Source of the DNA: Nostoc commune NIES-4072
GTDB taxonomy: Bacteria > Cyanobacteriota > Cyanobacteriia > Cyanobacteriales > Nostocaceae
Reading direction: 5' to 3'
NCBI RefSeq assembly: GCF_003113895.1
Contig: NZ_BDUD01000001.1
Span: 2,083,821 to 2,147,820 of the forward strand
Length of the DNA stretch: 64,000 bases
The first letter of the stretch is position 1. Each line of letters begins with the position of its first letter. The position numbers and the translations under genes were made by a program. The notes below the pieces were generated by a model. It searched no databases. It was not told the DNA's origin and saw only the letters and a program-made list of their open reading frames with translations. Positions 53,572 to 63,019 of the stretch are shown piece after piece.

Positions 53572-54672
53572 ATGATTATCATACTTAAAAGCGGTACACC
53601 TGTTGAAGAAATTACTCGCATCAGCCAAGAAGTGAGTGAGACTTGGGGAGTCACGGTAGAAAAAAGCGTTGGCACTCATAAAGTTGTGCTGGGGCTAATT
53701 GGTGATACCACTAGCATCGATAAATTGCAGGTTCAGGAATTCAGCCCTTGGATTGAGCAAGTATTACGGGTGCAACAACCTTTCAAGCGGGTAAGCCGAG
53801 AATTCCGACATGGAGAAGCCAGCGAGGTTGTTGTACCTACACCTAACGGTGATGTCTATTTCGGCGAACTTCACCCAATCGTAGTAGTAGCCGGGCCTTG
53901 TTCCGTTGAAAATGAAGCGATGATTGTCGAAACGGCAAAGCGCGTGAAGGCAGCAGGAGCGCAGTTTCTGCGTGGCGGAGCTTACAAACCCCGCACTTCA
54001 CCTTATGCCTTTCAAGGTTATGGTGAAAGTGCTTTAGATTTATTAGCAGCAGCGCGGGAAGCTACTGGTTTGGGTATCGTTACAGAACTTATGGATGCTG
54101 CCGATTTATCAGCAGTGGCGAGAGTAGCTGACATAATTCAAATTGGGGCGCGAAATATGCACAACTTCTCGTTGCTCAAAAAGGTAGGCGCTCAAGATAA
54201 ACCTGTGCTACTGAAGCGGGGAATGTCTGCCACAATTGACGAGTGGCTGATGGCGGCAGAATATATTTTGGCATCTGGAAATCCTAATGTGATTCTTTGT
54301 GAACGGGGAATCAGAACCTTTGATGGCAAATATGCCCGGAATACTTTAGATTTATCGGTGCTTCCGGTATTGCGATCGCTTACCCATTTACCGATTATGA
54401 TCGATCCTAGTCATGGTACTGGTAGGTCTGAATATGTTCCATCAATGGCAATGGCTGCGATCGCAGCTGGTACAGATGCCTTAATGATTGAAGTTCATCC
54501 CAATCCCGCAAAAGCTTTATCCGATGGCCCCCAATCTCTCACCCCTGATAAATTTGACCGCTTAGTTCAAGACATGTCAGTTCTGGGCAAAGTAGTCGAT
54601 CGCTGGTCTACACCTGCATTTGGTAGGGTTGGTGAAAGCCGCATTCTCTTCACACCAGAACTCTCAAAGTAA
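53572..54672 (+). CDS. aroG: DAHP synthase (3-deoxy-7-phosphoheptulonate synthase)
   Basis: A 366-residue enzyme. Residues 1-75 form an N-terminal regulatory ferredoxin-like domain (MIIILKSGTPVEEITRI), followed by the barrel with VVVAGPCSVENEAMI, LRGGAYKPRTSPYAFQG, IQIGARNMHNFSLLK, VLLKRGMSATIDEWLMAAEY and MIDPSHGTGRSEYVP. It commits carbon to the shikimate pathway and is the last gene of the locus. Having the first enzyme of the pathway here supports dedicated precursor supply. The ATG at 53572 follows AAGGAAAAATAG. A strong terminator comes 38 bp after the stop. Confidence 0.95.
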   Translation: MIIILKSGTPVEEITRISQEVSETWGVTVEKSVGTHKVVLGLIGDTTSIDKLQVQEFSPWIEQVLRVQQPFKRVSREFRHGEASEVVVPTPNGDVYFGELHPIVVVAGPCSVENEAMIVETAKRVKAAGAQFLRGGAYKPRTSPYAFQGYGESALDLLAAAREATGLGIVTELMDAADLSAVARVADIIQIGARNMHNFSLLKKVGAQDKPVLLKRGMSATIDEWLMAAEYILASGNPNVILCERGIRTFDGKYARNTLDLSVLPVLRSLTHLPIMIDPSHGTGRSEYVPSMAMAAIAAGTDALMIEVHPNPAKALSDGPQSLTPDKFDRLVQDMSVLGKVVDRWSTPAFGRVGESRILFTPELSK

Positions 54673-54710
54673 ATAGAGCCTAATTTTAAACGATTTTTTG
54701 CAAATGGTTA

Positions 54711-54759
54711 AACCCGATCAACGGATTTTTTAGACGAAAGAATCTGTTGATCGGGTTTT
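54711..54759 (+). terminator. Intrinsic terminator after aroG
   Basis: AACCCGATCAACGGATT (54711-54727) pairs with AATCTGTTGATCGGGTT (54741-54757), a 17-bp stem with one G-U pair, ending in a TTTT run. It marks the end of the scytonemin locus. Confidence 0.9.
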
Positions 54760-54900
54760 CATAAACTACCTGCGCTTTCAATTCTCTATTAAGTAGAGTA
54801 ATTAATAATACTCAACCCGTAAACCCGGCGAATATATTACTAAGCAATTAGGCTAGCTAAATTACTCGATCTAAATTTCTGAAGAAATTTAGAAATCTAA

Positions 54901-55101
54901 TTAATAGCCCTCGATAGTATAACCAGCAGATTGAACTATCTGTTTAATTGTCTCTTCAGAAGCCGCAGTGTCTACAGCTACGGTTTTTGCATTAACGTCC
55001 ACATCTACTTTGGCATCAGATTCCATAGTTTGAATAGATTTAGTTATTTTCTTGGCGCATTCATCACCTTTAATATCTGGAACTTTCAATTTAATTGCCA
55101 T
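54901..55101 (-). CDS. Heavy-metal-associated (HMA) domain protein with altered metal site
   Basis: The 66-residue protein has the ferredoxin-like HMA fold pattern (IKLKVPDIKGDECAKKITKSI, VDVDVNAKTVAVDT, IKQIVQSAGYTIEGY), as in copper chaperones. The usual MxCxxC site reads IKGDEC, so only the second cysteine remains and canonical Cu(I) binding by two thiolates is not possible. It may bind another ligand or partner. The ATG at 55101 has an AGGTAAG-type site upstream. The gene converges on the aroG terminator. Confidence 0.8.
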   Translation of the reverse strand: MAIKLKVPDIKGDECAKKITKSIQTMESDAKVDVDVNAKTVAVDTAASEETIKQIVQSAGYTIEGY

Positions 55102-55565
55102 TACTTACCTCTTTCCGTCAACTGGATTTTTCTTTAATAAGTATACTAACGATTGAGATAGTGAGCGCACATCTTACTATAGTCAGGGAATTGGGAATCC
55201 CAAAGATAGTAATAAATAATAGATATACTTAAAAATTTATTGAGACAATTTGTAGACGGTAAAACCAAATCAAAGTCCAAAATATATAAAGTAGTTTATG
55301 AAAATATACTTAGTATTACTAAATTATAAAAACCTCATTTCTTTGTTTTAAAGGCTCCACTAGAGATTGCAGATTATCCTATAGGCATTCCTATTCTACA
55401 TAGTTGTTCAGGTAGCACTACCTGAACATACTAACGTTTCTACGTAAGCAACAAAACTTTTTTATCTGTAGTTTTTAACTATTTTTATGCTCCACATACT
55501 TCTGCCCAAATTTTTTGCATATATATATCCAAGAAGCATCTATCTCATGGCATATATCTCAAGAA

Positions 55566-55645
55566 GCTTGGGTCGTAGCTTGCTTCCTCGTAGGGGTACG
55601 AAGTAAAACCCAACAAACCCCACAACCAATATGTGGGGTTTTTTT
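55566..55645 (+). ncRNA. Candidate structured small RNA with intrinsic terminator
   Basis: TTGGGT (55568-55573) pairs with ACCCAA (55608-55613) and encloses a second stem, CTT-CGTA (55583-55592) with TACG-AAG (55597-55603). This is followed by a perfect terminator: CCCCACA (55618-55624), TGTGGGG (55632-55638) and seven T (55639-55645). No protein gene ends here on this strand (aroG has its own terminator 0.9 kb upstream), so a short independent transcript is the simplest reading. The 5' end and promoter are unknown. I do not recognise the RNA family. Confidence 0.45.
55618..55645 (+). terminator. Intrinsic terminator of the candidate small RNA
   Basis: A 7-bp perfect GC-rich stem with loop ACCAATA is followed by TTTTTTT. 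Confidence 0.85.
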
Positions 55646-55783
55646 GGGCTTAACTGAACCGTATTGACTCCTGCAATTTAGTTGAAAATAAAGCAGTTGC
55701 AGAGAAAGCGAGATGATCTAGCAACCTCCCAAATTCTTACCCTGCCTCAGTTCATCCCACTGTTCTGCAACGCTAGATACCGA

Positions 55784-56596
55784 TTACCTATTTTTTTTGA
55801 GTTCGTGTATACTTCTCACGACCTTTGTTACTAAATTTCTGGGTGTAAATCTTACGCTTTCAGTCAATAGCTTATTTCTCATACCAGGAACGATAACAGT
55901 TTTGTTTTTCATTAAGCCCCGATAACCAATCTTAGCAAGGGTTTGCATATCCATCATTCTGTTAACGTTAGGAATCTTTGAATCTTCCATTGCTGATGGT
56001 TGTTGAAATTCCGATGCTGTTAGCCCTGGACAAAGAACAGTCACGCTGACACCTGTGCCCTCTAATTCATTAGCGATCGCTTCAGAAAATGATAATACAT
56101 AGGCTTCAGTAGCAAAATAAACTGCCCTTAGAGGCCCTGGTTGAAAAGCAGCAGATGAGGCCACATTTAATATTTTTCCATAATTTTGCTTTACCATATC
56201 CTTGAGCAGTAACTTAGTTAAATGAGTCAGGCTCACTATATTTACCTGGAGCATTTTCAGTTCAGTGGTGAGGTCTGTTTCATTAAATTCTCCATAAGTA
56301 CCAAAGCCAGCATTGTTAATCAGCACATCAATTTTTATCGATGCTTGCTGTAGTTCTGTGAAAATTTCTTCTGGAGATGTTGGAATAGATAAATCCTGAG
56401 CAAAAATTTTCACAAAAATGCCAAACTTTTGCGGAAATTCATCTAGAATTTCAGTAAGCTTTTGTTCATTTTTATCTACTAACACAAGATTATAACTATG
56501 ACGAGCAAAAATCTGGGTTAATTGATAGCCTATTCCACTAGCCGCTCCTGTAATTAGAGCAGTTTTTTTTTGCCGACTTTCAGATATTTGATTCAT
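55784..56596 (-). CDS. Short-chain dehydrogenase family protein lacking the catalytic lysine
   Basis: A 270-residue classical SDR with TGAASGIGYQL (residues 16-26), NNAGFGTYGEF, and Ser147/148 in LNVASSAAFQPGP. The active-site Tyr160 is present, but the motif YxxxK reads Y-F-A-T-E, so Glu164 replaces the catalytic lysine (codon GAA instead of AAA). The rest, including LCPGLTASEF, is well kept. Either the protein is newly inactive, has a non-catalytic role, or this is a sequencing error. It is a single gene, divergent from the dehydratase pseudogene. Confidence 0.85.
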   Translation of the reverse strand: MNQISESRQKKTALITGAASGIGYQLTQIFARHSYNLVLVDKNEQKLTEILDEFPQKFGIFVKIFAQDLSIPTSPEEIFTELQQASIKIDVLINNAGFGTYGEFNETDLTTELKMLQVNIVSLTHLTKLLLKDMVKQNYGKILNVASSAAFQPGPLRAVYFATEAYVLSFSEAIANELEGTGVSVTVLCPGLTASEFQQPSAMEDSKIPNVNRMMDMQTLAKIGYRGLMKNKTVIVPGMRNKLLTESVRFTPRNLVTKVVRSIHELKKNR

Positions 56597-56804
56597 GCTA
56601 AAAAAATGGCAAACGTAAGTTAGCTAATTTAAGTTTTTTAAAAATAACTACAGCAATATATAATATTTGAGGTAGTTATTTTTAAGCAGACAATAAATGA
56701 TGCTATCCACCTGAAATGAGTATGTTTCAATCAAGCATATTTGGCACAAATATAAAAATCTGTATCTATATAAACAAGAGCAAAAATATTTAATATCGTC
56801 ATCA

Positions 56805-57818
56805 ATGCCACAGCATAATTCCGTTGCCATAACTGATGTGCAAGCAGCACAAAAGCGAATTTTGGGGATTGCCCACCGCACGCCTGTACTGACTTCTAGA
56901 ATTGTTAACGATCGCACCAATAGCCAAGTATTCTTTAAGTGCGAGAACTTTCAACGCACGGGAGCATTTAAATTTAGAGGGGCGTACAATGCCTTAACGC
57001 AACTATCGGTAGCACAAAAACAAACAGGCGTTCTCACCTATTCATCGGGAAATCATGCCCAAGCGATCGCTTTAGCTGGACAACTCTTAAATATTCCCAC
57101 CACCATTGTCATGCCTGATGATGCACCTGCTGTTAAACAAAGTGCTACTCGTAGCTATGGTGCAGAGATAATTTTATACAATCGCCAAGAAACAAACCGA
57201 GAAGAATTAGCCCAAGATTTAGCAAGCGATCGCAATCTTACTCTGATTCCCCCTTACGATCATCCTCATGTAGTCGCCGGACAAGGAACAACTGCTTTAG
57301 AACTGATCCAAGAAGTTGGTAAATTAGACTTATTATTAGTTTGTTGTGGCGGTGGCGGCTTACTTTCAGGATGTGCGTAGACGCGAAGCGGCTTGTCGTT
57401 AGACATCGCAGCCAAGTCACTTTTACCCAATTGTAAAGTTATCGGGGTAGAACCAGCCCTTGCCGATGATGCTACCCGCTCCTTTCACACCAAAACCCTG
57501 CAAACTGTCAAAAATCCTAATACCATCGCCGATGGTGCGCGGACTCCCAGCCTTGGTAAAATTACTTTCCCCTTAGTGCTGCATTACGTCGATGATATGG
57601 TGACGGTATCGGAAGAAGCAATTCTTCGCACCATGTTTTTCTTGTGGGAACGCCTGAAAATTGTCGTTGAACCTACGGGAGTACTTGCAGCAGCAGCCTT
57701 ACTCGAAGGTGTAGTGACAGCACCACAGGCGAGGGTTGGTGTCATCATTAGCGGTGGAAATGTAGATTTGGCACAAGTTGGTAAATTGTTTTCTAGGGGG
57801 ATTGAATTGAAAAGTTAA
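56805..57818 (+). pseudogene. Serine/threonine dehydratase (or serine racemase) gene broken by a small repeat
   Basis: The first frame (56805-57380) has the PLP lysine in FQRTGAFKFRGAYNAL, SSGNHAQAIALAGQ and the phosphate loop CCGGGGLLSGCA. It then stops. The second frame (from about 57410 to 57818) resumes with AAKSLLPNCKVIGVEP and ends with VGVIISGGNVDLAQVGKL. Between them lies a roughly 30-bp insert, with the sequence GCGTAGACGCGAAGCGGCTT then GTCGTTAGACATCGC, which resembles dispersed repeats of Nostoc. It adds a stop codon and shifts the frame. Together the halves make a normal 330-residue fold-type II PLP enzyme. Internal restart at 57393 would not give activity. Confidence 0.85.
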
Positions 57819-58060
57819 ATTCCCAGCAAAGTTTCTATGCAAATTGGGCATTTATTCAGTTAAACGGCTATTGGATCGGCTGATATAAGTGACATTTATG
57901 TTATTAAGGTTGTGTTGATAATGAAGTAGCGATGTCTACGACGGGCTACGCCTACGCTTATTTATCAGAAATATCTAGCTGAAAAAGCAGGAATATCAGG
58001 GTTTTGACCAAGAATATTTACAGATGTTAACATTATTTGGTTTAAGTACGGATATTCAGT

Positions 58061-59377
58061 ATGGTTACCATAAAGACTTTTCCCAAAGATTCAAAGCAAG
58101 TCACTCGGTTGTTTTCTCATCTCGAATTTGATGGAAAAAAACTCAATCATCAACCTGGTAGTGTATTGGGGAGTACTGCATTGATTGCGGGAACTACTAT
58201 TGGGGCTGGGATTCTCGCCTTACCAGCTGTTACTCTGCCGTCTGGTATAGTGCCATCAACATCTGGGCTGATTGCTGTTTGGCTCTACGCTTTAGTTTCA
58301 GGGTTACTGGTTGCAGAAGTAACTTTAAACACAATGCGAACAGAAGGGCATCCGAGTATAGGTTTTTTGGCAGTTGTTGAGAAGATTCTTGGTAAGGTGG
58401 GAGGGCGACTTGCAGGTGGGGCATATTTATTCATGCACTATGCTCTCTTGGTGGCATACATCGCCCAAGGTGGCGAGATTTTAGGAGCTGCAATGGCAAA
58501 AATCTGGAGTGGGCAGATATTGCCTAAGTGGTTAGGCACAACGACTTTCACGCTCTTATTTGGTGGCATTATGTATCTTGGGCGAGAAAAGTTTATTGAG
58601 AAATTAAACAGCGCCTTTGTGGGAATTGTCATCGTTTCCTTCTTGGGACTATTGTTATTGGCAGGAGGACACATTCAGAGTACCCAACTGTTATTTCAAA
58701 ACTGGAGTGCCCTTGGTAGTGCCATTTCAGTGATGTCTGTGGCGTTATTTTTCCAAAATGTTGTGCCCTTGGTTGTGACGCAACTCGAAGGAGATGCCCG
58801 CAAAATTCGTCAGTCTATCTTTATTGGTTCTGTAATTCCTCTAATTATGTTCTTGGCGTGGAATGCCGTAATTTTAGGAAGCATTAGTCCCGATATGCTA
58901 CATAGCACATCTAACGGTAGAACAGTTTTTGATCCACTGCAAATTCTCCGAGCAGGTGGTGCGGGGGAATGGTTAGCAGTGCTAATATCCATTTTTTCAG
59001 AGTTTGCGATCGCTACATCATTCATTGGATTTGTGTACGGATTGCTGGATTTGCTTAAAGATATTTTCCTAATTGCACAAGGCAAACTTTCTAGTCGCCT
59101 ACCCCTCTATTCGTTGGTTCTTTTCCCTCCAATGACTCTCGGAACCCTTAATCCCAGCATCTTTTTTACTGCTCTAGATTACACGGGAACATTTAGTATT
59201 TCAGTTTTAGGTGGAATTATTCCGGCATTAATGAGTTGGAAGCAACGTCAAGAGCAAAAAAACTCAAATAGCATAAATCAACCACTCGTTCCTGGTGGAA
59301 AGGTGACACTCATTGTCATGGTTGGAGTGGCATTAGCCATGATAGGCAGACAAATTTTGTCAATTTACACAAACTAA
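58061..59377 (+). CDS. Aromatic amino acid permease (TyrP/Mtr family)
   Basis: An integral membrane protein of 438 residues with about eleven hydrophobic segments. The first carries GSTALIAGTTIGAGILALP, the hallmark of the hydroxy/aromatic amino acid permease family (APC superfamily). FFQNVVPLVVTQLEGDARKIRQSIFIGSVIPL is also conserved. It is likely a proton-coupled importer of tyrosine or tryptophan at the inner membrane. Its position 3.4 kb after the scytonemin precursor genes is suggestive, but it is outside the terminated locus. The ATG at 58061 gives a 35-residue cytoplasmic N-terminus. Confidence 0.88.
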   Translation: MVTIKTFPKDSKQVTRLFSHLEFDGKKLNHQPGSVLGSTALIAGTTIGAGILALPAVTLPSGIVPSTSGLIAVWLYALVSGLLVAEVTLNTMRTEGHPSIGFLAVVEKILGKVGGRLAGGAYLFMHYALLVAYIAQGGEILGAAMAKIWSGQILPKWLGTTTFTLLFGGIMYLGREKFIEKLNSAFVGIVIVSFLGLLLLAGGHIQSTQLLFQNWSALGSAISVMSVALFFQNVVPLVVTQLEGDARKIRQSIFIGSVIPLIMFLAWNAVILGSISPDMLHSTSNGRTVFDPLQILRAGGAGEWLAVLISIFSEFAIATSFIGFVYGLLDLLKDIFLIAQGKLSSRLPLYSLVLFPPMTLGTLNPSIFFTALDYTGTFSISVLGGIIPALMSWKQRQEQKNSNSINQPLVPGGKVTLIVMVGVALAMIGRQILSIYTN

Positions 59378-59458
59378 AACCATCAATAAAAAATGATACC
59401 CGTATGCCTCTGCAACCATAAATTACCAACCTCATCATAGAATTAGTTGTCAAACTGC

Positions 59459-59597
59459 TCAAAATGTACCCTGAATAGCTCCGCCATCTACTTGCAGCAT
59501 GACTCCATTCAAAAATGATGCAGCTGGTGAACTCAGAAATACAGCAACATTGGCAAACTCTTCTGGTGTTCCAATCCGACCTAAAGGAACTGTGTCG
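59459..59597 (-). pseudogene. C-terminal fragment of an SDR (FabG-like) gene
   Basis: The reverse strand reads [20 protein letters not shown], then [20 protein letters not shown] and a stop at 59459-59461. This is the standard C-terminus of FabG-type SDRs. Upstream sequence on that strand is not SDR-like, so about 80% of the gene is gone. Confidence 0.8.
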
Positions 59598-59631
59598 CAC
59601 TGACTCTAGCAATTTCTGCTTGTTTACAGCA

Positions 59632-59762
59632 ATTTGAAGCCAAGGTGATTGAGAACTTCCCGCAAGCGATCGCGTCCTCTGAGTGATTCTACGGTTGCTA
59701 TCCTTTGGGCTGAGGCGCAGCCCGCCGTAGGCATCGCAGTAGTTCTGTAGGATTAGTCATAA
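59632..59762 (-). pseudogene. Small gene fragment interrupted by a dispersed repeat
   Basis: The reverse strand from an ATG at about 59762 reads MTNPTELL, then a dispersed repeat (GATGCCTACGGCGGGCTGCG). After a frame change it reads IATVESLRGRDRLREVLNHL. The two parts look like one broken coding sequence of unknown family. Weak evidence. Confidence 0.35.
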
Positions 59763-59854
59763 TCAATTTCAAAATTCACGGCTATTGTCTAAAAACCATA
59801 GCAAAAAGGTATTACGAATTACGAGTTACGGAAAGTATGTATTAGTAAATTACT

Positions 59855-61201
59855 CTAAGAAAGTACGATCGAAGATACGGCCGAATCAGACCAAAACTGG
59901 TTAGAATTTACACCTGATAGCAGTAATGTTTGTTGAGTGTCTCCAGTATTAAAACTCAAAAGGAGACCATCCTTACTATCAATTATATTTCCTTGAAAAA
60001 ACATGTCATTTAACCAAGTACCAGCGTCATTCTCATGCGAACCCGTAAATTCAAGCTTATCAATACCAATTTTAAAATCTTGAATGACATCAAACTCACT
60101 TTTCAAGAATTTATCGCTAACATTTATAAGATTATCGAAATTGATATTAACACCAATACCAGCTACTAAATCTTGGGTGCGACCAAGCTTACCTGCCAAC
60201 GAGTTATCGTTAAAGTTGAAAACAAATTTGTCATAGCCGTCGCCACCAACTAAAACATCATCTCCCTCAGCACCAATAAGAACGTCATCACCCGAACCGC
60301 CATGAAGTTTATCATTGCCTTGACCTCCAATTAGAGTATCATTCCCTTCGCCGCCTTCGAGGATATCATCGCCTTTCCCTCCATCCACCTTGTCATCCCC
60401 TAAGCTGAGATAAATTTTGTCTCCCCAGTTACTTCCTTGATGATCATCTTTCAAAACCGTGCCATAAGTAACATTTTTACCTAAATTGTTGATTAAAGTA
60501 TCTCCTAAAAAAATAATATTACTGAGATTCATTTCTATTATTGTTATGTTGATGTCACGCTCCCAAGTTTTTTTATAACTACCAACGCTCTGTGCTTTGA
60601 GGGAGTCCTCACCATTATCGCCGTCAATATCAGTAGTTTGCAGGATATTCTTAATACTAACATTACTACTTTTGCTAGATTTCAAATCAGCAATCTGGTC
60701 AGAAGAAATTAATTTACCGTGGATACCGAAATAATCTAATACCTTAGGTTTATAAGGATTTGTGGTATCTAGTACCATTAAACAAATTATCCCCTTAGCC
60801 TGGTTATATTCAGTACCATAATTTTCAATTTCTTTAGCTTTTAGTGCTAAGTCTGCATTGAAATCGAAAGAGAAGGTTTTACGAGCATCAACTTTAAAAC
60901 TAGCAACCACTTTTATTTCACTATTGGCAGTTCCTGCTCCCGAACCATCTAATCCGATGCCAGTGATGTCACTAAAGAGCAAAGAAAAAGTTGGGTCACT
61001 CTCATAAATAGCTCCGGCTTGAGCCGTAACAATAGCAACTCCATTTTCAACCAACGCCTTTATCTCAGTGGTAGTCAAAGTTCCTGAGGGCTTTTGACTA
61101 TAGTTTGAAGAAGAAGTAGACCCATTAGCGTTAGCAAAGTTAGGGTTGGGATTAGGAATCTGATCTACAGTTGGCTGTAAAAATAGTGTTTGTGAGGCCA
61201 T
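59855..61201 (-). CDS. RTX calcium-binding protein, duplicate 1
   Basis: A 448-residue protein. A block of RTX nonapeptides at about residues 268-325 ([40 protein letters not shown]) would form a calcium-binding parallel β-roll. [19 protein letters not shown] segment typical of RTX C-termini follows. The N-terminal 260 residues are shared only with the adjacent paralogue and have no known domain. There is no N-terminal signal peptide, as expected for type I-secreted proteins that use a C-terminal signal. No secretion genes are in the window. The neighbour at 61673-63019 has the same length. Confidence 0.85.
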   Translation of the reverse strand: MASQTLFLQPTVDQIPNPNPNFANANGSTSSSNYSQKPSGTLTTTEIKALVENGVAIVTAQAGAIYESDPTFSLLFSDITGIGLDGSGAGTANSEIKVVASFKVDARKTFSFDFNADLALKAKEIENYGTEYNQAKGIICLMVLDTTNPYKPKVLDYFGIHGKLISSDQIADLKSSKSSNVSIKNILQTTDIDGDNGEDSLKAQSVGSYKKTWERDINITIIEMNLSNIIFLGDTLINNLGKNVTYGTVLKDDHQGSNWGDKIYLSLGDDKVDGGKGDDILEGGEGNDTLIGGQGNDKLHGGSGDDVLIGAEGDDVLVGGDGYDKFVFNFNDNSLAGKLGRTQDLVAGIGVNINFDNLINVSDKFLKSEFDVIQDFKIGIDKLEFTGSHENDAGTWLNDMFFQGNIIDSKDGLLLSFNTGDTQQTLLLSGVNSNQFWSDSAVSSIVLS

Positions 61202-61672
61202 AATATTTTCTGTTCCTGTTAAGTACTGTCTCTACAAAGATGTATGAGTGTATGCAACCCTATTTTGTGGAATTAGGCGTAGCGATCGCACAATCTCATA
61301 ATCTCAGGAGTCATGTCAATTATCCAGGGCGATCGCATCTAAATTATTCTTGGCCACAAACAAGGTATTGTTACTTTTATCCTCTATTGATGAGCTATAC
61401 TTAGTATCGCAAGGCGGAAGTCACGCATTCAAAAGTTTTGTATATCAAGGCTTTTGCAACTTTTAAAATGGTAGCTTGATTTACGCCGCGCTGTACTAGT
61501 TAACCAGGTCACAACGTATACTACAACCGCAATTAGCTCATTACGGGTAAAAATTTTGGTCAATAAATTAATTCCTCTTTAACCTCTTTACTCTGTGTTC
61601 TCTGCGTCTAGTAAGGTTAAATAAATCACTTTTAAAGCGCAGAGGCGCAGAGAGCGCTGAGAAAAAATTACT
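61202..61672. other. Spacer between the RTX duplicates, partly duplicated promoter DNA
   Basis: The first 180 bases (TAATATTTTCTGTT..., AGTACTGTCTCTACAAAGATG, GGCGATCGCATCTAAATTAT) recur almost identically at 63020-63195 upstream of the second RTX gene, so the duplication includes upstream control DNA. The remainder contains a CTCTGTGTTCTCTGCGTC-type repeat and no gene. Confidence 0.75.
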
Positions 61673-63019
61673 CTAAGAAAATACGATCGAAAATACGGAC
61701 GAATCAGACCAAAACTGGTTAGAAGTTACACCTGATAGCAGTAATGTTTGTTGAGTATCTCCAGACTTAAAACTCAAAAGGAGACCATCCTTACTATCAG
61801 TTATATTTCCTTGATAAAACATATCATTTAACCAAGTCTCAGCGTCAGTATCATGCAAACCCGTAAATTCAATCTTATCAATACCAATTTTAAAATCTTG
61901 AATGACATCAAACTCAGTTTTCAAAAAGCGATCGCTAACGTTGAAAAGATTATCGAAATTGATATTAACACCAAGGCCAACTAGTAAATTTTGGACGTCA
62001 CCAAGCTTACTTGTCGGCAAGCTATCGTTAAAGTTGAAAACAAATTTGTCAGAGCCGTCGCCACCAACTAAAACATCATCACCCTCACCACCAATCAGAA
62101 CGTCATTACCCGAGCCGCCATGAAGTTTATCATTGCCTTCACCTCCAATTAGAGTATCATTCCCTTCACCGCCTTCGAGGATATCATTGCCTCTCCCTCC
62201 ATCCAGTTTGTCATCCCCTAAGCTGGCATAAATTTTGTCTTCACTGTAAGTTCCTTTAAGATTATCTTTCAAAATGGTGCCATAAATAACATCTTTACCT
62301 AAATTATTGATTAAACTATCTCCTACAAAAGTAATATTACTAGCATTCATTTCTACTAGTGTTATGTTGGTGTCATGCTCTAAGGTTTTTTTATAACTAC
62401 CAAGAACTTTCCCTATAACAGAGTCCTCACCGTTATTTCGGTCAATATCAATAGTTTGCGGGCGACTCTTAATAGTAACATTACTACTTTTGCTATATTC
62501 CAAATCAGCAATACGCTCAGAGGAAATTAACTTCCCTTGGATACCGAAATAATCTAATACCTTAGGTTTATTAGGATTTGTGGTATCTAGTGCTAAGAAA
62601 CCAATTTTCCCCTTAGCCTCGTTATATTCAGTAGCATAATTTTCAATTTCTTTAGCTTTTAGTGCTAAGTCTGTCAAGAAATTGAAAGAAAAGGTTTTAT
62701 GAGCAGCAACTTTAAAACTAGCAACCACTTGCATTTCACTACTGGCAGTTCCTGTAAAAGAACCATCTAATCCCATGCCAGTAACGTCACTAAAGAGCGA
62801 AGAAAAAGTCGGGTCAGTGTTAAAAACAGCTGCGGCTTGAACTGTAGCAATAGCAACGCCACTTTCAACCAAGTTTTTTATCTGAGTGGTAGTCAAAGTT
62901 CCTGAGGGCTTTTGACTATAGTTTGAGAAAGAAGCAGACCCTTTAGCGTTAGCAAAGTTAGGATTGGGATTAGGAATTTGATTTACAGTTGGCTTTAAAA
63001 AGAATGTCTGTGGCTGCAT
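61673..63019 (-). CDS. RTX calcium-binding protein, duplicate 2
   Basis: Same length (448) and architecture as the gene at 59855. The N-terminal [20 protein letters not shown] parallels MASQTLFLQPTVDQIPNPNP. The RTX block is [20 protein letters not shown] then [19 protein letters not shown], and the end is [20 protein letters not shown]. The RTX part is nearly identical to the other copy, while residues 100-240 have diverged more, suggesting relaxed or diversifying selection there. It is probably secreted and calcium-dependent, with unknown function. Confidence 0.85.
   Translation of the reverse strand: MQPQTFFLKPTVNQIPNPNPNFANAKGSASFSNYSQKPSGTLTTTQIKNLVESGVAIATVQAAAVFNTDPTFSSLFSDVTGMGLDGSFTGTASSEMQVVASFKVAAHKTFSFNFLTDLALKAKEIENYATEYNEAKGKIGFLALDTTNPNKPKVLDYFGIQGKLISSERIADLEYSKSSNVTIKSRPQTIDIDRNNGEDSVIGKVLGSYKKTLEHDTNITLVEMNASNITFVGDSLINNLGKDVIYGTILKDNLKGTYSEDKIYASLGDDKLDGGRGNDILEGGEGNDTLIGGEGNDKLHGGSGNDVLIGGEGDDVLVGGDGSDKFVFNFNDSLPTSKLGDVQNLLVGLGVNINFDNLFNVSDRFLKTEFDVIQDFKIGIDKIEFTGLHDTDAETWLNDMFYQGNITDSKDGLLLSFKSGDTQQTLLLSGVTSNQFWSDSSVFSIVFS

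Larger units (their letters stand above)
55102..55783. other. Intergenic, 682 bp, A/T-rich, with a candidate small RNA
   Basis: A divergent-side spacer upstream of the HMA gene and downstream of the SDR gene on the reverse strand. The only strong structure is at 55566-55645 (separate entry). GGTAGCACTACC near 55411 is a short palindrome. I see no protein gene. Confidence 0.5.

Noticed and set aside
53278..53679. Reverse ORFs reading IAGRCIGIAGQ or MHWHCRS repeats
   Set aside because: Artefacts of the 21-bp tandem array; the frame also overlaps the aroG start region.
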